A stretch of DNA of 64,000 nt from an uncultured Clostridia bacterium (GTDB lineage Bacteria > Bacillota > Clostridia > TANB77 > CAG-508), in contig CALXVG010000005.1 in assembly GCA_944391955.1 (NCBI GenBank), positions 1-64,000 of the forward strand. The letters are read 5' to 3'. Shown here piece after piece: positions 17,865 to 27,352 of this stretch. The notes below the pieces were generated by a model. That model saw nothing but the letters and a program-made list of their open reading frames with translations, did not search any database and was not told where the DNA came from. Made by a program: the position numbers and the translations under genes. Each line of letters opens with the position of its first letter. Within the stretch, counting starts at the first letter, position 1.

Positions 17865-18725
17865 TTAAAACAAAGTAATTTCTTTATCTTTTAGATAATT
17901 TAAAATACTAGAATCAGACTTAAAATTAAATAACAATTTATAAGAACAAAGGTCTTGAGTTTTTTTATTAAAAGCCTTATTAATATTGTTTAAGCCATAT
18001 TTTCCATCACCAATTATAGGTAATCCAACATGAGCTAAATGTGCTCTGATTTGGTGAGTTCTTCCAGAAAATTCTAATTCAACAGATAAAACACTGGTAT
18101 TATTTTTTTTATTCATACTTAACATTTTATAAGAAGTAATGATTTTTTTGTAACCAGGCTTTGGAGTATCAGAAATATACACTAAAGATTTTTTAGTATC
18201 TTTAAACAAATAAGCCTGTAATGTTGCAGATGTTTTATCAGGAATTCCATAAACAGTACATTTATAATATTTTTTAATTTCCTTATCTTTAAATTTTTGA
18301 AGTAAAATGTTTAAAGCATCTACATTTTTAGCAAATAAAACAAGACCTGTAGTATTTCTATCTAATCTATGGCAAGGTGAAATAAAATCATAATCTTGTT
18401 GCAAAATAGCAGTTAAAGTTCGTTCCTCAAGATTAGAACTCACAACTTCCATACCAACAGGTTTATTAATAACCAAAATATTATCATCTTCATAAACTTT
18501 TTCAAATAATATTTTTTTAAAAAGATACTCATCAGAAATATATATGTTGATATTATCGCCTTTATGTATAACAACATTTTCCTTGATACGTACATTATTT
18601 ATTTTAATATCTTTATTACGAATAGCTTTATTTAAAACATTTAAAGAAAGTTCAGGAAAAGAGCTTTTAATAAAATTTATTAATTTTTTATTATCAAATT
18701 TATCATTAACAATCAAACTTCTCAT
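17865..18725 (-). CDS. RluA/RluD-family rRNA pseudouridine synthase
   Basis: A 286-residue pseudouridine synthase. An S4-like RNA-binding domain spans residues 1-70 (LNKAIRNKDIKINNVRIKEN), then the catalytic domain with HRLDRNTTGLVLFAKN (catalytic Asp in HRLDR) and the later GRTHQIRAHLAHVGLPIIGD. It isomerizes uridines in 23S rRNA; which positions (RluC- or RluD-type) cannot be told. The start at 18725 has no ribosome binding site; instead a TATAAT box ends only 6 bases before the ATG, so the mRNA is probably leaderless. No other Met lies near the N-terminus, and the S4 domain needs this start. Confidence 0.88.
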   Translation of the reverse strand: MRSLIVNDKFDNKKLINFIKSSFPELSLNVLNKAIRNKDIKINNVRIKENVVIHKGDNINIYISDEYLFKKILFEKVYEDDNILVINKPVGMEVVSSNLEERTLTAILQQDYDFISPCHRLDRNTTGLVLFAKNVDALNILLQKFKDKEIKKYYKCTVYGIPDKTSATLQAYLFKDTKKSLVYISDTPKPGYKKIITSYKMLSMNKKNNTSVLSVELEFSGRTHQIRAHLAHVGLPIIGDGKYGLNNINKAFNKKTQDLCSYKLLFNFKSDSSILNYLKDKEITLF

Positions 18726-18731
18726 AAAAAA

Positions 18732-18760
18732 ATTATACTATAAAAATAGAATTTTCGCAA
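18732..18760 (-). promoter_or_regulatory. Promoter giving a leaderless mRNA
   Basis: Minus strand TTGCGA, 17 bases, TATAAT, then TTTTTT and ATG. With a normal start point 6-7 bases after the -10 box, transcription would begin at or next to the ATG of the pseudouridine synthase. Confidence 0.7.
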
Positions 18761-18771
18761 TGTATTTTAAT

Positions 18772-18800
18772 TTGACAAAATAAGAAAGAAACAATATAAT
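18772..18800 (+). promoter_or_regulatory. Promoter of zinc-ribbon membrane protein
   Basis: TTGACA (18772-18777), 17 bases, TATAAT (18795-18800). A small AATCTAT/ATAGATT hairpin (18841-18860) lies in the leader. Confidence 0.8.
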
Positions 18801-18891
18801 ATAAAAGTATATGACATTATAATAAAAAATAATATGAAATAATCTATAAAAAATAGATTATGAAAAAAATTAATAAGAGGTGGGAATCAAA

Positions 18892-19434
18892 ATGAATACT
18901 TGTAAAAAATGCGGAAATAAATTAAGTAGTAATCAAAAATTTTGCCACAATTGTGGAGAGACAAATGATGAATATCAAGAGGAGATAGAAACTACAAATA
19001 TCAAAACAAAAAAAATATGGCAAGACAAAAAGAAAGTTATAATAATAGGAGCAGTGATAATTATTGCGATAATTATTATAGTAGCTGTAGTTAATGGAGA
19101 TAATTCAGATAAAGAAGTAGCAAAAAAAGGAGTAAATCTCAAGAAGATTTATGAAAATATAGATGGAGATGACTATTATGCAACACTTGCTACAGATAAT
19201 AGTTATATAAAAATAGATACAAATCCATTAGATACAGAAGAGTATTTTTCTTCAGTAGCTTGGGAAATGATTGAAGAAATAAATGATGAATTAGATTTGC
19301 CAGACTCATTAGAAGAAAAAATGGGAGAAACAAGAGCACTTGACGGAAGAATTACAGAGAAATTTGATGATGTAACAGTTAGTTGGACATATCATCCAGA
19401 TACTGGATTAGAAGTAATGTATGAAAAAAATTAA
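18892..19434 (+). CDS. Zinc-ribbon membrane-anchored protein
   Basis: A 180-residue protein: a zinc ribbon at residues 1-30 (CKKCGNKL then FCHNCGE, two CxxC), a basic linker, one membrane helix at about 48-66 (Ile-rich), and an outer domain of about 110 residues ending in SWTYHPDTG. The ribbon is on the cytoplasmic side. Proteins of this layout are common in clostridia and mostly uncharacterised. I choose ATG 18892 (AAGAGG 10 bases upstream) over the GTG at 18880. Confidence 0.75.
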   Translation: MNTCKKCGNKLSSNQKFCHNCGETNDEYQEEIETTNIKTKKIWQDKKKVIIIGAVIIIAIIIIVAVVNGDNSDKEVAKKGVNLKKIYENIDGDDYYATLATDNSYIKIDTNPLDTEEYFSSVAWEMIEEINDELDLPDSLEEKMGETRALDGRITEKFDDVTVSWTYHPDTGLEVMYEKN

Positions 19435-19600
19435 CAGACATGGGGATGAAGACTTTGTCTATAGAACAAATATAAAGCCTTTAACAGGGACGCAGTAGGC
19501 ATCAGCTGACTGAGGGTTCTATAGTGCAAATTGCATTTACAATAAACAATAAAAATTGCCAAAATGTACAGGCAAGTCTTGTGTTTACCAAAAATTTAAA
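19435..19600. ncRNA. Candidate structured RNA in a convergent gap
   Basis: The 219-base gap before the U32 gene has more G+C than other gaps and pairs well with itself. A 9-bp stem CTATAGAAC/GTTCTATAG (19459-19467, 19516-19524) is enclosed by AAGACTT/AAGTCTT (19449-19455, 19574-19580); inside are GCCT/AGGC (19477-19480, 19497-19500) and a CAGT/ACTG pairing (19493-19496, 19509-19512) that interlocks with it as a possible pseudoknot. I do not recognise a known RNA family, and the strand is unclear: plus ends in an A/T hairpin, minus ends in a T run near 19434. Confidence 0.35.
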
Positions 19601-19653
19601 AATTTTTAATGAAAAATGAATAATTAATAGTAAATAAGGAACATATTAATTAT

Positions 19654-22098
19654 TCACTTTTTATTAAAATGTTTGCAAAATTCAGAACCTTCAAATCTTT
19701 TTGAAGATTTTACGGTGTTAATTATTTCTTGAATTCTATTAGGCTCTTCATCTAAGATAGAAATTCTTACTGAATATGCGTGAAAATGTGAATAATCAAA
19801 AGATGTAATTTTAGAATTATAGATAGTGGTTATAGTAGAAATATTATCTGGCACAATTCTAAAATCTAAGCCTAATCTATCTCTTATATAAAATTTATGA
19901 TTTGAATTACAAAGTTTAGTACAAGAACTATAACATTTATTAGACTTACCAAGTAAGCAATAGTTCATTGTCATAAATGGAATTCTTCCATAAACCATTA
20001 ATTCCAAAGGAATAGAAGAAAGGTCTATCAGATTTTTTGTATCTAAAACATTAAGTTCAGGAGTAATACAAACCTCTGAAATACCTTTATTTCTTAAGTT
20101 TTCAATTGTATAAGAATTATATACATTTAAAGTATAATTTCCAAGTAATTCTAAATTGTATTTTCTCAAAATTTCAAATTGACTTAAAGAAGACAAAACA
20201 AACCCCTTCAGCTTAAATGTACTTACAATATTATCAAAATCAAGATGAATAGTATCTCTTAAAATACTAGGCATATAAACATATGTATTAAATTTATTAC
20301 AAAGCATTTTCAAACTTTCATTAAAATCGGGAAGTAAAAAATACTTCAAAGGAACAAATAATCTATCAAATCCACTTAAAATAGAATAATTAAAATTCGG
20401 ATTTAATATATTTAGAAGCAAATTAATTTTAGGAGTAATACATTTTGTTAAAGTAGAAGTATTATCAGAAAGTGGTTTAAAAACTAATTTTCTTGAACAT
20501 ATTTCCTTATCTATAATAGTATTCATAAGCTTTTCTAAAGCTGTACGTCTAATTTCATTTAAGCTACTTATAGGAACAAATAAAGCATCGTCTAGTACTA
20601 AATCAATATCTTTAAATACAAAAGGTGTATTTCCAGTTTTTGAAATTTGACTAATAATTTTTTCTTTACTAGTTGGATTGGTTAAAGCTTGGCTTGGAAT
20701 TACTGAAGAAGTTACAGATATTGTTTCTCCAAAATATATAGAATTTTTGTCATCACAATAAATCTCCATTTTAATAGGAGAATTTTTTTGAATATATATT
20801 TTAGAGCAAAGTGATAGTTTTTTTAATTCTTTGTTTTCTTTGAAAGTCGGAGCAATGTAGTCATTTAAAACTTTACTTTGAAGTCTATAAACTTTTAATC
20901 CAGGTTTTATATTCCCATTAATTCTGCCAATAGTAACAACATCAAAAACATTAGATTTTCTTATATTGTTACCATGAATCATAAGTTCTGAAACAGTGTA
21001 AGTATCAGAATTAATTCCAATTTTATCGCCAATTCCAACAGAAACAAAAGTTTTTAAAGTAATATAGCCTTTGCTTGGGTTAAACTTTTCTATTTTACCA
21101 AGATAAAATCCAGAGTTATTAGGTTTATCTTGAAAAATTAACTCACGATTAGCAGTATCAGCAAAATGACCACTAGAAAACCCACCACGGTTAAATACTT
21201 GAGTTATTTCTTCTAAATCAGTCATATCTGTAGTTTCATTTTTACGGTTTACTTCTTTAAAAATTTTTTCTAAAATCTGTTCATTAGAAAGATTGCCATT
21301 ATCTAAAACAATATCAATATATTTACGATAAAATTTTGTTATAACACCAACATATTCAGGAGATTTTAGTCGACCTTCAATTTTAAAACATTTAACACCA
21401 GCACGAATTAGTTCAGGCAAATAGTTAATACCATTCAAATCTCTAGGACTTAATAAATGTCCTTTATCTAAAATTGTATTTTTTTCATCTATTAAAGTAT
21501 ATGGAAGTCTACAAGGTTGAGCACAAAGTCCGCGATTACCAGATCTTCCACCTATTATGCTAGAAAATAAGCATTGTCCAGAATAAGATACACAAAGAGC
21601 ACCATGAATAAAAGTTTCAATCTCCACATTAGAATTTTGACAAATATTTTTAATTTCATTAATTGAAAGCTCACGAGAAAGTACAACCCTAGAAACACCC
21701 ATATTTTCTAATTGTTGTACACCTGCCAAATTGTGAGTAGTCATTTGAGTACTAGCATGAATTGGAATTTCAGGGTAATTTTTTAAAAGATATTGTAACA
21801 AGCCTAAATCTTGAATAATAAGTGCATCTGCACCTAAATTATATACATCAAGAGCAAGCTTAACAGCATCTTCAAATTCTTCATTTTTAATTAAAATATT
21901 CAATGTAACATGAACTCTAACATCTCTAAGTTTTGCATATTTAATAGCTTCTGCCAAAGTAGAATAGTCAAAGTTAGTTGCTCTCGCACGAGCATTAAAC
22001 CCACTAGTTCCAAGATAAACACTATCTGCACCATTTTGAACTGCTGCTTTTAAACATTCTAAATCTCCACAAGGAGCAAGTAATTCAGGCTTTTCCAT
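19654..22098 (-). CDS. Peptidase U32 family protein (RlhA/YdcP-like) with DUF3656
   Basis: An 814-residue U32 protein. The N-terminal TIM-barrel half has ELLAPCGDLECLKAAV, ADSVYLG, the ASTQMTTHNL block and IHGALCVSYSGQCLFS with the Cys set CAQPCR that is thought to hold an Fe-S cluster. Members include RlhA (23S rRNA hydroxylation) and TrhP (tRNA hydroxylation), which use prephenate-linked chemistry rather than proteolysis. The long form with a second half (about 400-814, further Cys in CYSSCTKLC near 740) matches the DUF3656 type. The start at 22098 has GGAG 5 bases before it. Own promoter, divergent from dinD. Confidence 0.88.
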   Translation of the reverse strand: MEKPELLAPCGDLECLKAAVQNGADSVYLGTSGFNARARATNFDYSTLAEAIKYAKLRDVRVHVTLNILIKNEEFEDAVKLALDVYNLGADALIIQDLGLLQYLLKNYPEIPIHASTQMTTHNLAGVQQLENMGVSRVVLSRELSINEIKNICQNSNVEIETFIHGALCVSYSGQCLFSSIIGGRSGNRGLCAQPCRLPYTLIDEKNTILDKGHLLSPRDLNGINYLPELIRAGVKCFKIEGRLKSPEYVGVITKFYRKYIDIVLDNGNLSNEQILEKIFKEVNRKNETTDMTDLEEITQVFNRGGFSSGHFADTANRELIFQDKPNNSGFYLGKIEKFNPSKGYITLKTFVSVGIGDKIGINSDTYTVSELMIHGNNIRKSNVFDVVTIGRINGNIKPGLKVYRLQSKVLNDYIAPTFKENKELKKLSLCSKIYIQKNSPIKMEIYCDDKNSIYFGETISVTSSVIPSQALTNPTSKEKIISQISKTGNTPFVFKDIDLVLDDALFVPISSLNEIRRTALEKLMNTIIDKEICSRKLVFKPLSDNTSTLTKCITPKINLLLNILNPNFNYSILSGFDRLFVPLKYFLLPDFNESLKMLCNKFNTYVYMPSILRDTIHLDFDNIVSTFKLKGFVLSSLSQFEILRKYNLELLGNYTLNVYNSYTIENLRNKGISEVCITPELNVLDTKNLIDLSSIPLELMVYGRIPFMTMNYCLLGKSNKCYSSCTKLCNSNHKFYIRDRLGLDFRIVPDNISTITTIYNSKITSFDYSHFHAYSVRISILDEEPNRIQEIINTVKSSKRFEGSEFCKHFNKK

Positions 22099-22177
22099 AA
22101 ACACTCCAATTTTTTAAATTTATTTTGTCATAACACTTTGAATAAATCAAAGATGAAAAATACAGTATTTTTCTTGA

Positions 22178-22206
22178 ATTATATAATTTATTTTTCAAAT
22201 TGTCAA
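22178..22206 (-). promoter_or_regulatory. Promoter of U32 gene
   Basis: Minus strand TTGACA, 17 bases, TATAAT: a near-consensus promoter. The leader has a GAAAAATAC/GTATTTTTC palindrome (22155-22173) and a CTTTGA/TCAAAG repeat just after it. Confidence 0.85.
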
Positions 22207-22233
22207 TAAATTATAAAAAATATAAAATTACTA

Positions 22234-22262
22234 TTGACAAACACAAACAAACGTTTTATAAT
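22234..22262 (+). promoter_or_regulatory. dinD promoter with LexA-like box in the spacer
   Basis: TTGACA (22234-22239), 17 bases, TATAAT (22257-22262). The spacer holds AAAC-N4-GTTT (22245-22256), the core of the Bacillota SOS box (GAAC-N4-GTTC) with a symmetric change at both ends. A repressor bound there would block the polymerase. This agrees with the DNA-damage gene downstream. Confidence 0.7.
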
Positions 22263-22300
22263 AACAGACAAATATTAAACTAAAAAAGGAGAGGATATTT

Positions 22301-23116
22301 ATGAGAGAAATAGATAAACAGAATAAATCATTTGAAGATATCAAGCATGTTGATGAAAATAATTTTGAATTTTGGTATGCAAGAGAGCTACAAATAGTTT
22401 TAAATTATAAAGAATGGAGAAAATTTGAAAATGTAATAAATAAAGCAAAGGAAAGTTGTAAGAATAGTGGTATAAATGTATTTGATTGCTTTGTCGATGT
22501 CGACAAGTCAATAATTTCTGGAAAAGGAAGAAAATCTATAATTAATGATTATAAATTAAATAGATATGCTTGTTATTTAATAGCACAAAATGGAGATCCT
22601 AGAAAAAAAGTTATTGCTCTTGCACAAACATATTTTGCAGTTCAAACCAGAAAACAAGAAATCACAGAAAAAGAATATAGTATTCTAACAGAAGATGAGA
22701 AAAGATTATATCAAAGGAACTTAACTAAAAGAGGTAATTACTTTCTTAATCAAACTGCGAAAAAAGCAGGTGTTAAAAACTTTGATAAATTTCATAATGC
22801 AGGATATAAAGGATTATATAATGGTGAAACAGCTAATGATATTGCTAAAAGAAAAGGATTAAGATATAGAGAAGATATTTTAGATAATATGGGAAGTGAT
22901 GAACTTATTGCTAATTTATTTAGAATTTCTCAAACAGAACAAAAATTAAAAAGGGATAATATACAAACGGAAAAAGATGTGTGTAGTACACATAATAAAA
23001 TTGGAAAGATAGTTAGAAAAGCTATTAAAGAAGCTGATGGAACGATGCCAGAAGATTTGTCAACACCTAAAAAGAGCTTGAAACAACTTGAAAAAGAGGA
23101 TAAAAATGTAGTATAA
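22301..23116 (+). CDS. dinD: DNA damage-inducible protein D
   Basis: A 271-residue DinD family protein. It has a BRO-N-like N-terminal domain (FWYARELQIVLNYKEWRKFENVI, residues 24-46, seen in parts) and the family block LNRYACYLIAQNGDPRKKVIA at about 85-105, then TEKEYSILTEDEKRLYQR. In E. coli DinD is SOS-induced and acts on RecA filaments. The promoter here carries a LexA-like box, which supports damage control. Good AAGGAGAGG site. The gene has host-like composition but sits alone before mfd, which has a separate promoter in its 3' end. Confidence 0.9.
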   Translation: MREIDKQNKSFEDIKHVDENNFEFWYARELQIVLNYKEWRKFENVINKAKESCKNSGINVFDCFVDVDKSIISGKGRKSIINDYKLNRYACYLIAQNGDPRKKVIALAQTYFAVQTRKQEITEKEYSILTEDEKRLYQRNLTKRGNYFLNQTAKKAGVKNFDKFHNAGYKGLYNGETANDIAKRKGLRYREDILDNMGSDELIANLFRISQTEQKLKRDNIQTEKDVCSTHNKIGKIVRKAIKEADGTMPEDLSTPKKSLKQLEKEDKNVV

Positions 23117-23117
23117 T
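23088..23117 (+). promoter_or_regulatory. mfd promoter inside the end of dinD
   Basis: TTGAAA (23088-23093), 18 bases, TATAAT (23112-23117), overlapping the dinD stop, 33 bases before the mfd ATG. Confidence 0.55.
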
Positions 23118-23150
23118 AGATAAGTAACTTTAAAATAAAAAGGGGACAAA

Positions 23151-26100
23151 ATGAACGATATTATAAAAGTATTGCCAAACTTTAAGAAATTTAATGATTA
23201 TATAGAAAATGTCAAAAACAGGACAAATCCTATAATGCTTTCAGGGTTAACAGATAGTGGAAAGGTGCATTTAGCATATTCCACTGCTTTTTATGTAGAA
23301 AAACCAATTTGCATAATAACATATAATGAAATACAAGCAAAAAAAATAATAAAAAATCTTGAATACTTTAAAGAAGAAATACATTTTTTTCCAAAAAAGG
23401 AAGTAATGGCATATAACTTTTTAGCAGAAAGCAAAGATGTAGCATATAACAGAATTTCTTGCTTAAACAATATATATGAAAATAAAGCAAAAATCATAGT
23501 TACAACAATAGAGGCAGTAAGTCAAAAAATAATAGATAAAAATGTTTTATTTAAAAACATAATTGAATTAAAAGTTGGAGAAACTTTAGATTTAGAAAAA
23601 ATAAAAGAAAAATTAATCGCATTAGGATATGAAAGAGCCGAAGTAGTAGAAAATAAGGCAGAATTCAGTATTAGAGGCGGAATTATAGATATAGCCATAA
23701 GTGAAAAGGAAGGAATAAGAGTAGAACTTTGGGGAGATGAAATTGATTCTATAAGAATTTTTGAAGTTTCTAACCAAAGGTCAAAAGAAAAAATAGAAAA
23801 AATAAAAATATATCCTGCTCATGAATATTTACTAGAAAAAAGCCTAGACGAAATTGTAGAAAATATAGATGATGAAAAAGATAGGGAAGAAATAAAAGAA
23901 GGAAACTATATATCAAAAATAGATAAATATTGGAATATTTTTTATGAAAATCCAAACAATACTTTTATAGATTATATTCAAAAAGATTATATAGTTTTTC
24001 TTGATGAAATAGGAAAAATAAAAGCAAGGTCAGAAAACATAATAAAAGATACACATAATTTAATAAAAAACTTAATTGAAAAGAAAAGACAAGTACCACA
24101 AGTGCTAGAAAAAATTGAAGATTATGTTCAATTTTCAGATAAAATAAAAAATCTGCAAACAATATATTTAGAAAGTAAAGACATTGGTTTTGTAGATAAA
24201 CAAAGTATGCATGCAAAAAGAAACGGATATAGTTTTAGCTATAGGGAGGTAAACTTTTTTCGTAGTTCAATGGATTTATTGTTTAAGGAAGTACAAGAAG
24301 GCATTGGAGCAGGAACAACAATAGCAATCCTTTGTGGAACACAAGAAAATGTAAAAAAGGTAAAAGAATTACTTCGTGAAAAAATAACAAATGAAGCACA
24401 CTTGGAAAAAGTTATAATAACAGAAGGAAGTTTAACAGAAGGATTTGAATGTTATGATTTTAATTTACTTGTAATATCAGTAAGTGAATTATTTGTTACT
24501 CAAAAGAAAAGACGTAAATTACCAGAGCAATTTAAACAAGGGGAAACAATAATATTTTCTGAACTAAAACAAGGAGACTATATTGTTCATAGAACAAATG
24601 GAATTGGACAATTTGTAGGAATAAATACTATAAAAACAGATGGAATAACAAAAGATTATATAAAAATAAAATACAAAGATGACGGAATACTATATATTCC
24701 AACAAGTAGTTTAGACAATATAAAAAAATATATTGGTTCAGGAGATAAAATACCAAAACTAAATAAACTTGGAAGTAAAGAGTGGAGCAAAGCAAAGGCA
24801 AAAGTTAAATCAAATTTACAGGAAGTGGCAAAAGATTTAATAGAACTTTATGCACAAAGAGAAAAGGCAAAAGGATACATGTTTTCTCCAGACACAGAAT
24901 GGCAGAAAGAATTTGAAAATAAATTCCCATATATTGAAACAGATGACCAATTAAGAAGTATAGAAGAAGTAAAGCATGATATGGAAAGCGAAAAACCAAT
25001 GGACAGATTATTATGTGGGGATGTAGGATATGGAAAAACAGAAGTTGCAATGAGAGCAGCATTTAAAGCGTGTATGGACCAAAAGCAAGTAGTATATTTG
25101 GTACCAACAACAATACTTGCAAGTCAACAATATGAAACATTTAAAGAAAGAATGAAAGACTATCCAATAAATATCGAATTATTAAGTAGATTTGTTAAAC
25201 CTTCAAAACAAAAAGAAATTATAGAAGGGCTAAAACTTGGAGAAGTAGATATAGTTATTGGAACACATAAATTGTTAAATGATAATGTAGAATATAAAAA
25301 CTTAGGATTATTAATAATAGACGAAGAACACAGATTTGGAGTAAAACATAAAGAAAAAATAAAAAAACTAAAGAAAAATGTAGATGTATTAACAATGACA
25401 GCAACACCAATTCCAAGAACTTTGCATATGTCAATAGTTGGGATTAGGGATATGTCTTGTTTATATGAGCCACCACAAGATAGAAGACCTGTAAAAACAT
25501 ATGTATTAGAATATGATGATGAAGTAATAAAAGAAGCAATAACAAAAGAATTAGAAAGAGATGGGCAGGTATTTTATTTATATAATAATGTTGAAAACAT
25601 TCCAGCAAGAGCAAATAAAGTTGCCAAACTTGTTCCAGAGGCAAAGGTCGCATATGCACATGGGAGAATGACTGGAGACGAAATTGAAGATATAATGATA
25701 AACTTTATAGAAAAGAAAATAAATGTGTTAGTATGTACAACAATACTAGAGTCTGGAATAGATATTCCAAATGCAAATACTATAATTGTAGAAAATGCAG
25801 ATAGATTAGGATTAGCACAATTATATCAAATAAGAGGTAGAGTAGGTAGAGCAGATAAACAAGCATATGCATATATAACATATAAAAGAGATAAATTAAT
25901 AAATGAAATTGCAAATAAAAGACTAAAAGCAATAAAAGAATTTACTGAATTTGGTTCAGGATTTAAAATTGCAATGAGAGATTTAGAAATAAGAGGAGCA
26001 GGAAGCTTACTTGGAGAACTTCAACATGGACATATAGATGAAGTAGGTTATGATACATATTGCAAAATACTAGATGAAGTTATAAAAGAAAATAAAGGAA

Positions 26101-26552
26101 TAGAAGTAGAAGAAGAAATAGATGTTGTAATAGATATAAATGTTTCAAGTTATATACCAGATTCATATATAGAAAATAATAGTCAAAAATTAGAAACTTA
26201 TAGAAATATTGCACTATGTAGAACAGAAGAAGACATTAATAACATTATAAATGACATAACAGATAGATATGGAAAAATTCCAGAAGAAGTAATAAATCTA
26301 GTAAATATAGCGAGAATAAAGGAAATGTGCAAAAATCTAGGAATAGTAAAAGTAATGCAAAAACAGAATAATATAATATTCTATGTAGAGCAGGACAAAT
26401 TAACACTAGATATACCAACACTAATACAAAAATACAAAAACAACATCAAATTTTCAACAGGAATAACACCATATATAACTTATAAAATACAAGATAAACA
26501 CAATGTAATTACAGAAATTAAGGAGGTTTTAAAAGTTGACAATAACGAGTAA
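23151..26552 (+). CDS. mfd: Transcription-repair coupling factor
   Basis: An 1133-residue Mfd, near the usual 1150. It removes stalled RNA polymerase from damaged DNA and recruits UvrA. Order: UvrB-like N-terminal domains (1-330, with EFSIRGGIIDI), the CarD-like polymerase-interaction domain at about 465-540 (LKQGDYIVHRTNGIGQF), then the RecG-like translocase with GDVGYGKTEVA (Walker A), DEEHRFG (motif II), TMTATPIPRT (III) and the QIRGRVGRADKQAY motif, and a C-terminal TRCF domain. The ATG follows AAAAAGGGG. The next gene starts inside its last codons. It lies next to SOS-type dinD, so the pair is a DNA repair group. Confidence 0.96.
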   Translation: MNDIIKVLPNFKKFNDYIENVKNRTNPIMLSGLTDSGKVHLAYSTAFYVEKPICIITYNEIQAKKIIKNLEYFKEEIHFFPKKEVMAYNFLAESKDVAYNRISCLNNIYENKAKIIVTTIEAVSQKIIDKNVLFKNIIELKVGETLDLEKIKEKLIALGYERAEVVENKAEFSIRGGIIDIAISEKEGIRVELWGDEIDSIRIFEVSNQRSKEKIEKIKIYPAHEYLLEKSLDEIVENIDDEKDREEIKEGNYISKIDKYWNIFYENPNNTFIDYIQKDYIVFLDEIGKIKARSENIIKDTHNLIKNLIEKKRQVPQVLEKIEDYVQFSDKIKNLQTIYLESKDIGFVDKQSMHAKRNGYSFSYREVNFFRSSMDLLFKEVQEGIGAGTTIAILCGTQENVKKVKELLREKITNEAHLEKVIITEGSLTEGFECYDFNLLVISVSELFVTQKKRRKLPEQFKQGETIIFSELKQGDYIVHRTNGIGQFVGINTIKTDGITKDYIKIKYKDDGILYIPTSSLDNIKKYIGSGDKIPKLNKLGSKEWSKAKAKVKSNLQEVAKDLIELYAQREKAKGYMFSPDTEWQKEFENKFPYIETDDQLRSIEEVKHDMESEKPMDRLLCGDVGYGKTEVAMRAAFKACMDQKQVVYLVPTTILASQQYETFKERMKDYPINIELLSRFVKPSKQKEIIEGLKLGEVDIVIGTHKLLNDNVEYKNLGLLIIDEEHRFGVKHKEKIKKLKKNVDVLTMTATPIPRTLHMSIVGIRDMSCLYEPPQDRRPVKTYVLEYDDEVIKEAITKELERDGQVFYLYNNVENIPARANKVAKLVPEAKVAYAHGRMTGDEIEDIMINFIEKKINVLVCTTILESGIDIPNANTIIVENADRLGLAQLYQIRGRVGRADKQAYAYITYKRDKLINEIANKRLKAIKEFTEFGSGFKIAMRDLEIRGAGSLLGELQHGHIDEVGYDTYCKILDEVIKENKGIEVEEEIDVVIDINVSSYIPDSYIENNSQKLETYRNIALCRTEEDINNIINDITDRYGKIPEEVINLVNIARIKEMCKNLGIVKVMQKQNNIIFYVEQDKLTLDIPTLIQKYKNNIKFSTGITPYITYKIQDKHNVITEIKEVLKVDNNE

Positions 26553-27321
26553 AGATAATGAAACTATAAAACATATTCGCAAATTAAAAGAGAAAAAATA
26601 TAGAGACGAATATGGAGAATATATTGTTGAAGGAATAAAACTTATAAATGAAGCAATTGAAGAAGAGGCAAATATAAAAACAATTATAGTATGTGATAAT
26701 TGCGATAAAATAGAAAAAATTAATCAATCTTCAATGTATGAAGTTGCAAAACATAATTGTTTATATGTAGATGAAAAAGTGTTTAATACAATTACAGATG
26801 TTCAAAATCCACAAGGTATATTAGCAGTAATAGAGAAAAAAAACAAAGAAAAAGAAATAAACTATAAAGAAGATATAATTGTTGTATTAGATGATATACA
26901 AGACCCTGGAAATATAGGCACAATATTAAGAACATTAGATAGTGTTGGATTATCACAAGTAATAGTATCTAAGAAAAGTGGAGATGTATATAATTCAAAA
27001 GTCGTTCGTTCAACAATGGGAGCAATTTTTAGAGTGAAAATTATAGAAAGTGAAAATTTAATAGAAACTTTAAAAACTCTAAAAAAACATAAATTCAAAA
27101 TAGTTTCAACAAGTTTAGATACAGATAAAAGCATGTATGACATAGAATACAAAAAGACTGTAATTATAGTTGGAAATGAAGCTAATGGAGTATCAAAAGA
27201 AATACAAGAATTAGCAGATGAGAAAATAAAAATTCCAATGTTAGGAAAAACAGAAAGTTTAAATGTATCAGTTGCAACAGGAGTAGTGCTTTATGAATAT
27301 GTAAGACAAAAATTAAAGTAA
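26536..27321 (+). CDS. TrmH/SpoU-family RNA 2'-O-methyltransferase
   Basis: A 261-residue SPOUT methyltransferase of the TrmH/RlmB group. The N-terminal substrate-binding part has SKDNETIKHIRKLKEKKYR (residues 4-22) and GEYIVEGIKLINEAI; the catalytic knot has LDDIQDPGNIGTILRT, VGNEANGVSKEI and MLGKTESLNVSVA (motifs 1-3). It methylates a ribose in rRNA; the site is not readable. It starts with TTG at 26536, 9 bases after AAGGAGG, overlapping mfd by 17 bases, so translation is coupled. No other start precedes motif 1 with a site. Confidence 0.9.
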   Translation: MTITSKDNETIKHIRKLKEKKYRDEYGEYIVEGIKLINEAIEEEANIKTIIVCDNCDKIEKINQSSMYEVAKHNCLYVDEKVFNTITDVQNPQGILAVIEKKNKEKEINYKEDIIVVLDDIQDPGNIGTILRTLDSVGLSQVIVSKKSGDVYNSKVVRSTMGAIFRVKIIESENLIETLKTLKKHKFKIVSTSLDTDKSMYDIEYKKTVIIVGNEANGVSKEIQELADEKIKIPMLGKTESLNVSVATGVVLYEYVRQKLK

Positions 27322-27352
27322 AATAAAACAGGAGATTATCCTGTTTTATTTT
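27320..27352. terminator. Two-way terminator
   Basis: A 14-base-pair stem around a GATTA loop (core AACAGGA/TCCTGTT), A/T flanks on both sides, overlapping the stop of the convergent DUF4364 gene. Confidence 0.9.

Noticed and set aside
19435-19600. Cyclic-di-GMP or 6S RNA
   Set aside because: GGGACGCA and AAAGCCT words recall the GEMM riboswitch but are in the wrong order and stems do not fit; no 6S-like central bubble with long arms was seen.
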